A stretch of 64,000 nucleotides of DNA. Source: Curvularia sp. ZM96 (Eukaryota > Ascomycota > Dothideomycetes > Pleosporales > Pleosporaceae). A model generated the notes under the pieces. That model had not been told where the DNA came from. It did no database searches and saw nothing but the letters and a program-made list of their open reading frames with translations. Each line of letters begins with the position of its first letter. Positions within the stretch are counted from its first letter, which is position 1. This document shows positions 35,770-46,243 of this stretch, in pieces. The stretch is from positions 6,386,001 through 6,450,000 of the forward strand of contig JAJGBQ010000001.1 of assembly GCA_022457065.1 (NCBI GenBank), given 5' to 3'. Position numbers and translations under genes: made by a program.

Positions 35770-36601
35770 TCACATGTTGGCTCCGCCAAGACTCGCTTTT
35801 CCGTGCTCACACGTGTAGCACACCTTCCCATCCAAAGAGCCCATTTTCATTGTTCCCATAATCAGTCCCATACGCTGACCCAGATGCACGACCCAGCTTT
35901 CCACAAAGATAGTGGATCCCAGCGGCGCTGGTCTCAAATACGTGCAGTTGACTTTGGCCACACTCACAGTTAGCAACATTCTATCTGCAAGAACCTGGAA
36001 GAGGACACGACCTCATATCAAACCATCTCGACTTGCAGACACAAAAGGCGATCAGTACTTACTACCCACGCATTAGCAAGACTCGTCATCATATGCTCAT
36101 TCACAAACCTACCGGTTGCGTGAAACATGCCCTCCATCCCAGAACCCGTCGCGGATACATGGGGAAATGGTCAACGACGTGGCGAGATCAAACACCATGG
36201 CCACCGCACCACCATGTAGCATCCCATTCATATTACACAGTTCCTCCGGCACCACGAAGCTGAAGACTGTGCGTGCGTTGTGCGGATTGCTTTTAGAAGG
36301 CTCGTATGTGACCGACTCGAGTTTGAGAATCTTGCACATGATGGCGTCGTGGCCCTAATCAGCACACCACCAGCTATTAGAACATGCTCAAAGGCCGCAT
36401 GGGAAGGAAGAACATGCTTGATATTCTAGTGACGACATCATGTTAAACTGTTGTTTACGCACACGAAGGGGGGCACATGTCAGCCAGGGTTCATGGCACA
36501 GAGGATGGATGAGTACCAACCCAATGCGCGACTTTGTCGTATGGCGAATCAGAAAGTTTGTCGAACAACTTCCGCACCTTGTTCTGACCTGAATCACTCA
36601 T
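35770..36601 (-). CDS. Hotdog-fold acyl-CoA thioesterase (ACOT13/PaaI type)
   Basis: Exon 1 is 36601-36521 (MSDSGQNKVRKLFDKLS). Exon 2 runs from 36354 to about 36111, and the last exon ends at 35770. The hotdog signature is LCNMNGMLHGGAVAMVFDLATS, in which the HGG loop and the Asp after the helix are typical, and CTYLRPAPLGSTIFVESWVVHLG forms the later strands. Such enzymes hydrolyse acyl-CoA thioesters as small oligomers. The last intron is my least certain: an in-frame stop after SRNR demands splicing, and a join from about 36111 to AATGTTGC near 35980 restores the frame. Length is near 170 residues, normal for the family. Confidence 0.83.
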
Positions 36602-36874
36602 CTTGGGCAACAAATAACAAATCTTGTAATATGCTAGAGAGAGAAAAACGATAAGAAATGAGCGAGTTCTGTAACGCGCATAAGCCCTGGCCTAGGGGGG
36701 CGCAAGCATACCATATAGTTGGGTAACGGACCTCGGCATGTGGTGAGCAACGCTAAACTCCTTCCAGTCCCTATCCATCAGAAATTCCAAAAGATACTAC
36801 TACCATCTCAACCCGCCGCGCGCATTCAATTCAAAACTTCCCACATTTACACATACACAAAAAAGAACTACAAA
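36602..36874. promoter_or_regulatory. Divergent promoter, thioesterase and mitochondrial protein
   Basis: A 273-bp stretch between two divergent start codons. No particular motif stands out beyond a pyrimidine-rich zone before 36875. Confidence 0.4.
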
Positions 36875-37564
36875 ATGGAGACTACAATCCCCCTCCGGCA
36901 CCTCCTGCGCCTACCAGCCTCCCACCGCACTGCGCTCCTCTCGTCCTCGTGTTCGCACCCACACATTCTCACGCGCTCCCTCTCCACCCCGCGCATCCTG
37001 CGCCCCAGCTTCTGGGCCTCCATGATCCCCAAGCCTTTAAAATCCCTCCCGGATGCTCCCCGTAGAAAAGACTGGAACCCAGCTACACCGTACATTATCC
37101 TGGGCCTGCTTGTCGGCAGCCAGGCGATCCAGATTCTGTGGCTGAAGCAAGAGAGGGGGCATGAGGTGCGGCGGGCAGAAGCGCAGATAGGGGTGCTGAG
37201 AGAGGTGATTGAGAGGGTGCAGAGGGGGGAGAAGGTGGATGTTGAGGGGGTATTAGGGACGGGGAGGGAGGGGGAGGAGGCGTGGGGGAAGGGTAAGTGA
37301 TTATTTTCTTTTTCTGTTTTTTCTGTGTTATAGGATTGGTGAGAGACTAATGTGTGGGAAATAGTGTTGAGAGATATGCAAGATGAAGAGGCGTTGTTCC
37401 AGAGTAAGAAGAAGAGGAGGGCGATGAGGGAGGCGGCGTTGAGAGAAGAAGAAGAAGCTGCCGCTGCTGCTGCTGCTAGTCAGAAGAAAGAAGGCGGTAG
37501 CCAAGATGGTGTTCACAGTGCAAAAATGCAGGTGGAAAGTATGGGGGGAGTGAAGTTCTATTGA
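36875..37564 (+). CDS. Small mitochondrial membrane protein (DUF5321-like)
   Basis: Exons 36875-37292 and 37365-37564; 205 residues. The head is Arg/Ser-rich without acids (PLRHLLRLPASHRTALLSSS), a likely mitochondrial targeting signal. One membrane helix follows (PYIILGLLVGSQAIQILWL), then a coiled coil with LREVIERVQRGEKVDVEGVLG and, across the intron, VLRDMQDEEALFQSKKKRR. The last 40 residues contain an Ala run and are acidic then Gly-rich. The pattern matches a fungal-only family I recall as DUF5321; its role is unknown to me. The start is the first ATG after stop-rich sequence. Confidence 0.8.
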
Positions 37565-37888
37565 AACAAAAGCTAAAGCTTGAGAACTGGGGAATATTCG
37601 AACATGAAAAAAAAACTTGCCTGCTGAACAAAAACAATCATACATGAGGGGTATCTGTCGTGTCGTCGTGAAAAAAGAAATCAAATCTCCCGCGGAACCA
37701 GCCGTCAGACGGAGATGTAAAGAGGAGGGAAGGGAGGCGGAAAGGGGTATCAAAAAGAACAAGAAAGCAAGAAAGAGAACAAACTCCCAACGCCATTCCA
37801 GTCCCATACCCACTCGAAAAGATCCATACTCGGAGACAATTCGTCGTCGTCGTCATCACCACCACCCGTCCATCCATCAACCAGAGGC
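37565..37888. other. Convergent intergenic spacer
   Basis: A 324-bp region between two stop codons facing each other. It holds A-runs (near 37605) that may serve polyadenylation of the plus-strand gene. Nothing else seen. Confidence 0.4.
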
Positions 37889-39045
37889 TCAAGCCTGAGC
37901 CTCTGGGCCCTCCTCCTCGCCTTCCTCGGCCTGCTCCTCTGGAGACTCCATGGTCTCGAGCTCCTTGGCAACCTTGAGCCGATGGCCCTTCTTCTCGTTG
38001 CCCGCGTCGTTGGAGCTCTTGGTGCAACCCCGAGCAGTGGGGTTGTCCACCAACAGAGCGAGCGTGATGCCGCCGCGGATGGCATCGTCTACCATGGCCT
38101 TCTTCGTCCTCAGGAGCTCGCAGATAAGCGAGAGCCGAAGCTCCAGCGAATCTGCGGCCCTGTCGACGAGCTTGCCGCGGACCACATTCTTGTGGTAGAC
38201 GAGAGGGTGGCACCAACCGCTCTCGTGCACCTTCAGTGCGGCATCGAAGACTTGGTGCGCCGCCGCTTCCAGGTCGAGCGGGTCGAAGACTTGCGACATC
38301 TCGAGCCGCTGGCGGTGGATCGACGTCGCGCGATCCGAGATCTCGGAGACGTCCACCATCGCCTCATAGATGCGGCGAACCCAGAAAGTGCCTAGAGGAG
38401 GAGAGTTAGCTTCATGTCGTCGAGGCATGCGGAATGGTCAAACTTACGCCCAAACTTCTTCACCCGCTGAGTGTCAGCGGCCTTCTTGGCACCGAGGCGG
38501 GAGTGCCTGCGGTGGCCTCGTGCCTCCTCGGAGGTCTTGAACTTTCCGAAGTATGCTCCGTAATGGGAGCTGCGGACTTTTGCCTCCGCCGGCGGAATGA
38601 GGCTCTCCTCGAGCTTCGGAAGATAGTTCTCTTCCGTCAGGCCGACCTCGTCGGCGGGAATGCTGGTGGGGAGAGAAGGAGGGGCGGACGCGGGTGCTCG
38701 AGCAGGGCGAGGAGCACGAATCTTCTTGGAAACTCCAGCTGGTGCTGGAGCTGTCGCCTTGGCGACAATGGTCTCTGCCCCAGTGCTCTTTGCACGGGGT
38801 CTTGCTGGAGCTGGAGCTGGAGCTGGAGCTGGTGCCTGTGGCACCGAAGTGATGGTTTGAGCCATCTCCGGCTCGGGAGGGAAGTCGTCCCACTCTGGTC
38901 TTGGTGGGTAAGGGACTTGGGAGGGAGAAGGGAGGTTGTTGGCGACCATGTTGCCACCGGTGACTTGAGTCCCCAAAAACATGTTCAGCTCCTGCTCGAG
39001 CAGTGCTTCAAAAACGGGATCGAATGGCAAAGACGAATCCGCCAT
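37889..39045 (-). CDS. Hypothetical protein with Pro/Ala repeats
   Basis: Exons in coding order 39045-38448 and 38391-37889; 366 residues. The start MADSSLPFDPVFEALLEQEL is followed by a low-complexity hinge (APAPAPAPAPA, PARAPASAPPSLP). A basic block follows (SSHYGAYFGKFKTSEEARGH, then HSRLGAKKAADTQRVKKFGR). The C-terminal 165 residues are helical (TFWVRRIYEAMVDVSEI, DPLDLEAAAHQVFDAALKVH) with an acidic end. I do not recognise a family; the basic centre suggests nucleic-acid or chromatin contact, as a guess. The intron has a GTAAGT donor and a CTAAC branch point. Confidence 0.75.
38690..38840 (-). repeat. Pro-Ala coding microrepeats
   Basis: On the plus strand the hexamer GGAGCT is repeated about five times from 38806 to 38832, with related words near 38740-38752. 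It encodes the PA dipeptide run of the hypothetical protein. This is a likely length-variable site. Confidence 0.6.
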
Positions 39046-40572
39046 GTTTTCGAGCGGAAGGAGAATGTGACGGAGAGAAGAAGGAAGAGAAAAAAGGAGA
39101 AGAAGCTTTTGAGAGACGAGACCAGCGTCTGGAAGAGTAGGAGGAGGAGAAAGCAAGCTCAGCAGCCAGCGGCAAGCAAGCAGAAGAGGAAGAAACGGCT
39201 CAGGAGGTGTGAAGCTTAGAAACTCGGTACAACGTCCAGCGTCGAAGTCAGAAGTAGAGGTAGAAGAAGAAGATAGGAAACTTGACTCAAGGAAAACGCT
39301 GTCGTATACGGAGTGGAGAAAGGCAAGGAGAAAAGGAAAAGAAGAGTAGAAGTCGTACCCTAAGCTACCTAGATATACCTATCCCCTCCCCCCCTGCCCT
39401 CTGGCCGCCCCACTCCTCACTCCTCTCCCTCATACTGCTCTGTCCTATTGTGCCACGGATGAAGCAAGCAGTTGTATTCCTGTCTTATTGTCTTCGTCTT
39501 GAGCGACGTGAACTGTGGGGCGAATAACGGGGCGTTGGTATTGTCGGTTGTGGGTCTGGGGAAGCGGTGTCGGCGCGGGTGACAGTGACAGTGACGTTTG
39601 GCATGAAAAGTGGTACGAGCATGGTTGAGACAGTGTATTGTGCGAGACAGGGTGGGGCGGGCAGCTTGTAGAGGGATATTGTTTGCTGAATAGAGGAGAG
39701 AGTGAAGAGTGGGCCAGGGCCGTTTGGGATATTTAGCTATTGTCCAAAAGAAGGACCTACAATGCCATCACATATGTGGTAGCACGGGATTGTGCATGCG
39801 TATTCTATGCTGAACAGAGCAGGGGAGAAAGGATAGACAATAGGGAATTGAAGGAGGTGCTAGCGTGATTGAGGCAGCATATTGTCCCAAGATGGGGTGA
39901 AGAGCTATCCTGTCCAGCGTAAAATAGATCGGTAGGTGCATATTGTACGCTGAACAGGGAAACAAGGCCTTTTCAATAGATGATGGGTGATTTGACATAA
40001 AGAGTGCGGGCAAGAAGATGGAGGAAAACTTGCAACATTGCGCCTATGAGGCTTTGTCTACGGAGTGAGAATACCAAGAAACAACAGAGGCACACACTTT
40101 CCACTAGGCTCGTAATACACATTAGGAATCTCTCTGACGACTGACTGCAGTCTACAAAAGTCATCATCTGCGGCATGGACAAACGCGCGCAATAGCAAGG
40201 CAGTTGGTACATGATATATGTATACTAGCCGAAAAGAAAATCAAAAACACAAGATGTGAGCTAGCCTCCTGAGCTGCTCCCCCTCCGATAACCCCGGTGT
40301 ACATCCTAAATAAACCCAAAATAAAAGCTCCCAATGACAAAGGTTCACAATCATCAAGAATAGACAAACATGAGGTTGCAAGCTTGAGAAGGCAAAATGG
40401 TATAAAACAGAGAAAGCGTTCTCCCCATTGAGCGTGTGGTGACGGAGAAACATAAAATATACTGCAGCAGAATTTGACGCCAGACAGGAGGTCCAGGGTA
40501 GTCCCAACTCTGCAAGTAGACGGAAAAGAGAAAAGAATCTGCCGTGCAAACCTTAATGCGCCTTTGTGGGTA
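39046..40572. other. 1.5-kb intergenic with degenerate repeats
   Basis: No gene supported. Between about 39620 and 39960 several related words recur: TTGAGACAGTGTATTGTGCG at 39624 and TTGAGGCAGCATATTGTCCC at 39870; GGATATTGTTTGCTGAATAG near 39672, GCGTATTCTATGCTGAACAG near 39799 and GCATATTGTACGCTGAACAG near 39937. The spacing is about 130-140 bp for the second set, suggesting an old tandem duplication. Confidence 0.45.
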
Positions 40573-43500
40573 TTAATGAGGTTGTGGTGCAGTCGCGGTA
40601 ACAGGTGATGTAGACGTTTTAGGCTTGGCGTCTTTGGTATTTGTAATGCTGTGAGAATCGTCATCATCGTCGTCGTCGTCCATGTCCACGTTGTTCCTCC
40701 ACTGCGAGAGGGAGTCGTTCAAAGTAGTCTTGTCGTTGGTAGGCGTTCGTTCAAAGTCGAAACGGTCACTCAACCGATACGCCTTGTTGGTTGTTTCCCA
40801 GTGGCTTCGGAGGGCATCGAGTTCGGACGCGAGGCTATCGAGAGCCATTGAGTTGCGGGTGGCAGCGGAACCTGGGCGGGCGATGGCTTCCGGGGTGCTG
40901 GAACCATCGTTGTGGCTATACAGCGACTCGCCTGAAGCAACACTGTCGTGTCCACGGTGACGTGCGTGTTCAGGACGAGAGCCATCGCCTGGCGCTTGCG
41001 ATTGACGGCGGTAGTTGTCGACTGACGATTCAAACTGATCCAGGAACATCTGCACCCGGCTTTCGGCTTCGCGTGCACGCTCCTCTACCTGCGCATGCTG
41101 ACGACGGAGCGACTCGAGGTCGGCTTGGGCCTGGGATGCCTGGCCCTCGGCTTGCTTTGTGGCATTAGCTGCCGCCTCAGCTTCGGCGCGGGCGGAAGCC
41201 AGATCGGTCTGCAGCTGAGAAAGTTGTGTCTCGAAGCGGGCAACAGTAGCACTCATCTCTTCCTGTGTCTTTGATAGTTCTGAGCGAAGTGTGGTGCGTT
41301 CTGCCTCCCATGCAGCCGTGTCCGCTCGACTAGGACTGCGTGCTTCCTGCTTCTTTTGAGCCAGCTCTTCTTCAAGCTTCTGATTGGTGCTCTTGTAGCG
41401 ATCAAGCTCCTGCTTCATCTTGGTGAGCATCTTCTCTGTGCCTCGGAGGTATTTCACAGCAGCCTGATGGTCGTTGTGCAGCGCCTGCAGCTTCTCTTCC
41501 CACTCTTTGCTGACCTCATGCTCACGCTCTTCAAACACGATACGTAACTCTTCGTGAGCCTTGTTCATGGCATCGACCTGCTGTTCGAGTTCTCGGACTC
41601 GGTTCAACTCGGGCGTGCCAAACCTAGAGTTGGGGCTATCCAAAACCTTTGAGCGGCGAGCATCTACGGGGTTGACGCCCCTCTCGTCGAGAAGATTGCG
41701 AAGCGTCTTGAGCTGGACTTCGAATGCGTTGCTCTCGAGGCGCAGGCGCTCGTGCTGCTGGTGGAGTTCGATCTTCTCGGCCTCTGAAAGCTGCACATCG
41801 CGCATGGCTTGCTGGAGTTGCTTGCGGATGGTAAGTCCTTCGCGGCTAGACTGTTCTTGATATGCCTCCAGACCAGCGATGCGTTCCTCTGCGCGGCGGA
41901 GCTTCTCCGAAGCCTGGTCAGCTGCCATCTGGTTCTTGCGAGCCATCGAAGTTGCTGTCTCGAGCTGCTGTTTCAGCACATTGACACGCTCGTCAGCATT
42001 CGCAGCGTCTCGTTCAGATCGCTCCGTGATGCTCTGTAGACCCGAAAAAACAGTAGCGCGATGCACACGTGCCTCCTCTGCATGGCTCTCAGCCAGTTCT
42101 TCTGCATCGCGAAGCTTCTGCGAGATTGTCTCGAGCTCGGCCACACGCGCCTCGTAATCGCTGCGCAACTGACTCAGCTTCTGTCGAAGTGTTTCGCTCT
42201 GCTGTCGCTCTTCGTTGAGCTTCTTCTCCAGTAGTGTCGTCTTCTCTGTGGACGCGACGATGGCATCACGGAGGGATTGAATAATGGCGGTTTGGGCCTT
42301 TGACTCCTCGGAGGCCTTGGTGAATCTGGTAGTCAGTTCTTCCTTGTCAATGGCCAGGAGCTTAGCCGACGACTCTGCTTCTGCGGCGCTTGTAGAAACT
42401 TCTCTTGCTATACGCTCTGCCTCATGAAGCTCGGCACGCAGGCGCTCGGATTCAGCAGTAGCCTTCTGTCGCGTGGAATCCAGCTCGCTCACACGTTTCT
42501 GCGCTGCTTCTGCCGTCTCTTCAGCTAGCTGTCTCGCCTTGCTTTCAGCCTCTATCTGGCGCGTCAGCTGCTCAACCTTGGTAGTCAGTTCGGCCTGGGC
42601 AGCGATAGATGCAGCCAATCGCCGATTGGCGTCTTGAAGACGATCAGCGTCAGGTGTATTGACATTTCGGGGTCCATCGGGTTGCGGCGTTCCGTTGTGG
42701 CTGCTTCCTCCGTGAGCAGCCAATTTGGTCTTGGCGTAGATGGCCTCGCTGACGGCTGCGTCGCGCTGTCTTTCTACTTCAGCAATCCTCCTTGCTGCGT
42801 CCTCGCCCTGCGTCTTGATCGAGGTCTGCACACGTTCGAGCTCGGTCTTCATCTTTAGAAGTGCTTCCAGTAGTGGCTTGTCCTCGTCCCGGAATGAGTC
42901 GGCGGATCGTTCATCGAAGACGGGGCTCGTCGAAGTACCGGCATTGTAGCCAGCTCTACGAGCCAAGGCAAGTTCTGAGGCATACCATGCGTTGCGGCTC
43001 TTGAAATGCTCAAGTTCTCGGATCAGCTCGCTGTTGCGCGGGTCCATTATTGGCGACGCGTTCTTGGCACTATCATTGCGCAGGTGCTGGACCTCCTTGA
43101 CTGGGCCGCGTTGTTGAGACTCTGACGATTGTCTAGTCGATTGCTCTATACTCTCCAGAGAAGCCTGTTGGTGGTGTGACCTTGATGTGGTTCGCGAAAC
43201 CGTGCTGGCGGATCGTGTCGTGTCCATCGACTGTTTGGGAGTTCGCCGACCAGTATCTGAAGATTTGCGCTCCGCGTCACTGGTGAGGGGACTATCTCTG
43301 GTTCCTTGTGAAACATTCTCTCTGTTCACGGCGGATGCAGCATTGGTATCCACAGGAGGGCCGTATCCACGTTCGTTCTTGGTAGGCGTCCTACTCCTGG
43401 ATTTGGCACCGTTCTCTCGTGGCTGTGGAGGTTGCTGAAGTGGTGGTGGACCTGGCTGCTGACCAGCTGCCCGCGGAAGTCGTGACCCTGCGGACATGGC

Positions 43501-45198
43501 CCCGTTGCTTGTGTTGTCCGGGGAAGTAGAAAGTTGGGTGGCCGCCATTGCGCTCTCACGCACAGGAGGTGAACCGACTTTAGGGGTTATGTTGCTTTTG
43601 TCACCACCGCTCATTTTGCGTTGGGCGCTTTGCGGTGGCGGCTGCTGCTGCTGCTGCTGCTGCTGTGGTGGAGGGGGTGCGCTCTCATTGGGCGGGTATC
43701 TGATCTTGGATGTGTCCAGAATGTAGCTGAGACTGAGCTCGTTCTTGTCGCTGACGGACGAACTAGGTTCACCAGCGAGCACGACAATGTGCTTTCCAAA
43801 AGCAGTCATACTGTGTCCAGATCGAGCCGACGGGGAATGCCCCATGTTTTGAAACATGTACCAGCGGCGGGACGAGATGCGGAAGGCCGCCAGGTCGCCA
43901 AGGTCAATGCCTTCTTGAGTGCGGCCACCAAAGATGTACATTGTGTCGTTGACCAGGGCGGCAGAGTGGCCTTCGCGGGCAACGGGGATGTAGCCAATGC
44001 AATCGAGCTCGGTCCATGTATTGGAGCGTGGGTTGTATGTCCAGACATCGTTGAACCAGGTGATACCGTCTGTGCCGCCAAAGCTGGTCTGAGTTAGCAA
44101 AAGACAATGTGTGCGCCCAACAAGCGCGATACGTACAGGTAGAGCTGGTCGTTCCACGTGACCATGGAGTGATTGGTGCGAGCCTGTGGTGATTGGCCCT
44201 GGGAGGCAGGCTGCTCCTTTGTGTTTGGCAGCAGCACTTCCCAACGGCTCGCAGAAGACTGCAGCGAGTTGAGGTCGAATGCGACCAGGTCATTGAAGAA
44301 AAAGCCCTCGACTTGACCTCCGAATATGTAAATCTTGGAGCCGAGGATGTTCAACGTATGTCCGTAGCGACCCGTGGGGCGTGGGCCTTGGGGAAGTGCG
44401 CGCGACCAGTGCTTGGTTGCTGGAGCATGTCAGTTGGGTAGGGCAAACATAGTTATGGGGGATACAAACAGGTGTTGAGGAGATAGAGGGTGTCGTCGAG
44501 GTCGTCGTTGTCAGCCAGCTTGGTGTCTCCACCAAACACGATAAACGCGTTGCCAACCAGCAAGCTAGCATGGCCAACACGCGGTCCAGGGCCATCGCCA
44601 GTGGTGGAGATGGGGTAGCATGTCATGCTGCCGTTGCCCATTTCGGTCAGCCACAGGTCGCCCTTGACTGTCGCGCCGCCGACCAGACCTCCCATGAGGT
44701 AGACGGTGCCATCCTTGGACGCTGTGGAATTGATGGCTGCGCCATATCGGGGAAAGGGATTGCCTGCAGTGAAGTTGAGGCGGCGGGAGGACCATGGGTA
44801 GGGCGATTCCGAGGCATTGTTGCCGAGTCTGGTGGTTGGATTCTGTAGCAGTCAGCACATGCACACAGCCAATGCAGAAGGAGCGCAGCAAGCCGTACCT
44901 GAGCATTTGGGTCCGTCTTGTCGCGCAGGGCCTTTTGCTCGGGCGTCGAGACATTGGCGGCCTGGAGAGAGCTCAAGGAGTTGTTGACGCTGCCGCTAGG
45001 AGTCGACGACGGGCCTTGGGGGGCGCCGCGAGACTTGTCGGCGTCGCGAGAGGTGGCTCCATTGAGCGCGGCCGGCGGCTGCTGGTCGGGCCCATGGGAC
45101 GAGGTGATGTTCCTGGTGGCTGGGGGGAGGGCGCTGCTGGGGGCCTGCTGTTGTTGCTGCTGCTGGTGCTTGCTCTTCTTGCCGAAGAGAAAGGACAT
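40573..45198 (-). CDS. teaA: Kelch-repeat cell-polarity protein (Tea1/TeaA)
   Basis: Exons in coding order 45198-44899, 44842-44470, 44419-44137, 44083-40573; 1488 residues, phases consistent. After a disordered head with a Gln run come six kelch blades (about residues 100-420), for example LYLMGGLVGGATVKGDLW-like, GHASLLVGNAFIVFGGD, GHTLNILGSKIYIFGG, MVTWNDQLYLFGGTDG and GHSAALVNDTMYIFGGRT. A Ser/Pro-rich linker with another Gln run follows, then a coiled coil of about 700 residues. Tea1 rides microtubule plus ends to cell tips and marks growth sites; TeaA does this in hyphae. An acidic DDDDDDDD run lies near the C-terminus. It is divergent from raptor. Confidence 0.93.
43630..43670 (-). repeat. 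CAG-type microsatellite coding polyglutamine in teaA
   Basis: On the plus strand about seven consecutive CTG/TGC triplets at 43643-43664 (GGCTGCTGCTGCTGCTG...) encode the run PPPQQQQQQQQPPPQ in the linker of the kelch protein. Such pure triplet runs vary in length between strains. Confidence 0.75.
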
Positions 45199-46243
45199 GG
45201 CGTCGGGGGGTGCTGCGAGAGCGGAGTTGCAATGGCAGCCCGGGGCCTATCGCGCAGGCATTCGGGAGAGGCAGCGGACGGGGAGCGTGTGTATGGCGGC
45301 GTCTAGAGGGCGAGATGGACGGGCGACGCGCGCATGTCGTGGTGCGGGAGACGGAGACGGGGACGGAGACGCGGTGATGCGGATGCAGACGCAGACGCAG
45401 GTGCAGAGGAAGGGAAGAGGAGCCGGCGATGTTTTTGGCGGGCAGGGGCCTGGGGACTGGCGTTTGATTTGATTTGATCCGATCTGACTTGGACACGAAT
45501 GGACAGACGGGCAACGGTCGGGAGCTGGGAACACGGCGCGACAGCCTCTCGTCTCCCTGGGCGTCCCCCCAACGCCCTGCCGCAGCCGCCCTGCGCACCG
45601 CGCCCCCTGAGAGGTGTCCGCGACGATCAGCGCCCGCCGCCAGGGCTAGGGGGTGTTGCCAGCCTGCGGAGCGCCATTGGCTGCTCTGCCCGCGCCCGCT
45701 GCTCGTCATGTGCGCGAGCATGTTGCCGCGATCAGAGCCCGGCGCCCATGTCTGCGTCTGTGGCGGCCGTCGCCGCTTGGGGCGTGTCGTGTGCCTGCGG
45801 ACGTGTTGCGCGGTGTACCCAAATAGTCGCATCGGAACGGCCCTGCAACGCCAGTGGACGCATTGCGTATCCCTCGCTGGCACGAGGCACATGCAAACGT
45901 GTCGAGAGCCACGAGGCCCGTTGCACAAAGACCTCTATCAGCATGGTGTCGCTGACGGCTGGCGGGCGGTTTGCATGGTGTTCTGCTGGCTCTACACCAA
46001 CAGCTTGACCGCGCGCCTGTTTGGGCCTAGCGCCACCTGCAGCAACCTCGAGCTTCAACGTCAACGCGCAATTATCACGGCATTCCTGTCTTGACCGTCT
46101 CCCCCATTCACTCTCGCCGTCCTATCCTGCCTCGAGTGCTGCCCTAGCACTGCTGCCGCCCCATCCTCTTCACCGCCGCTGCGCCCCCTCTGCGCGCACA
46201 AGAAGATGGGCGCCGCCGCCGCCGTCACTGCTCGCCGTAGCTC
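45199..46243. promoter_or_regulatory. Divergent promoter region, teaA and raptor
   Basis: About 1 kb, G+C-rich, between divergent starts. Open frames are present on both strands because stop codons are rare at this composition, but they have no domains. CAGACG/GGGACG words near 45350-45410 form short degenerate repeats (GACGGAGACGGGGACGGAGA). Confidence 0.45.
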
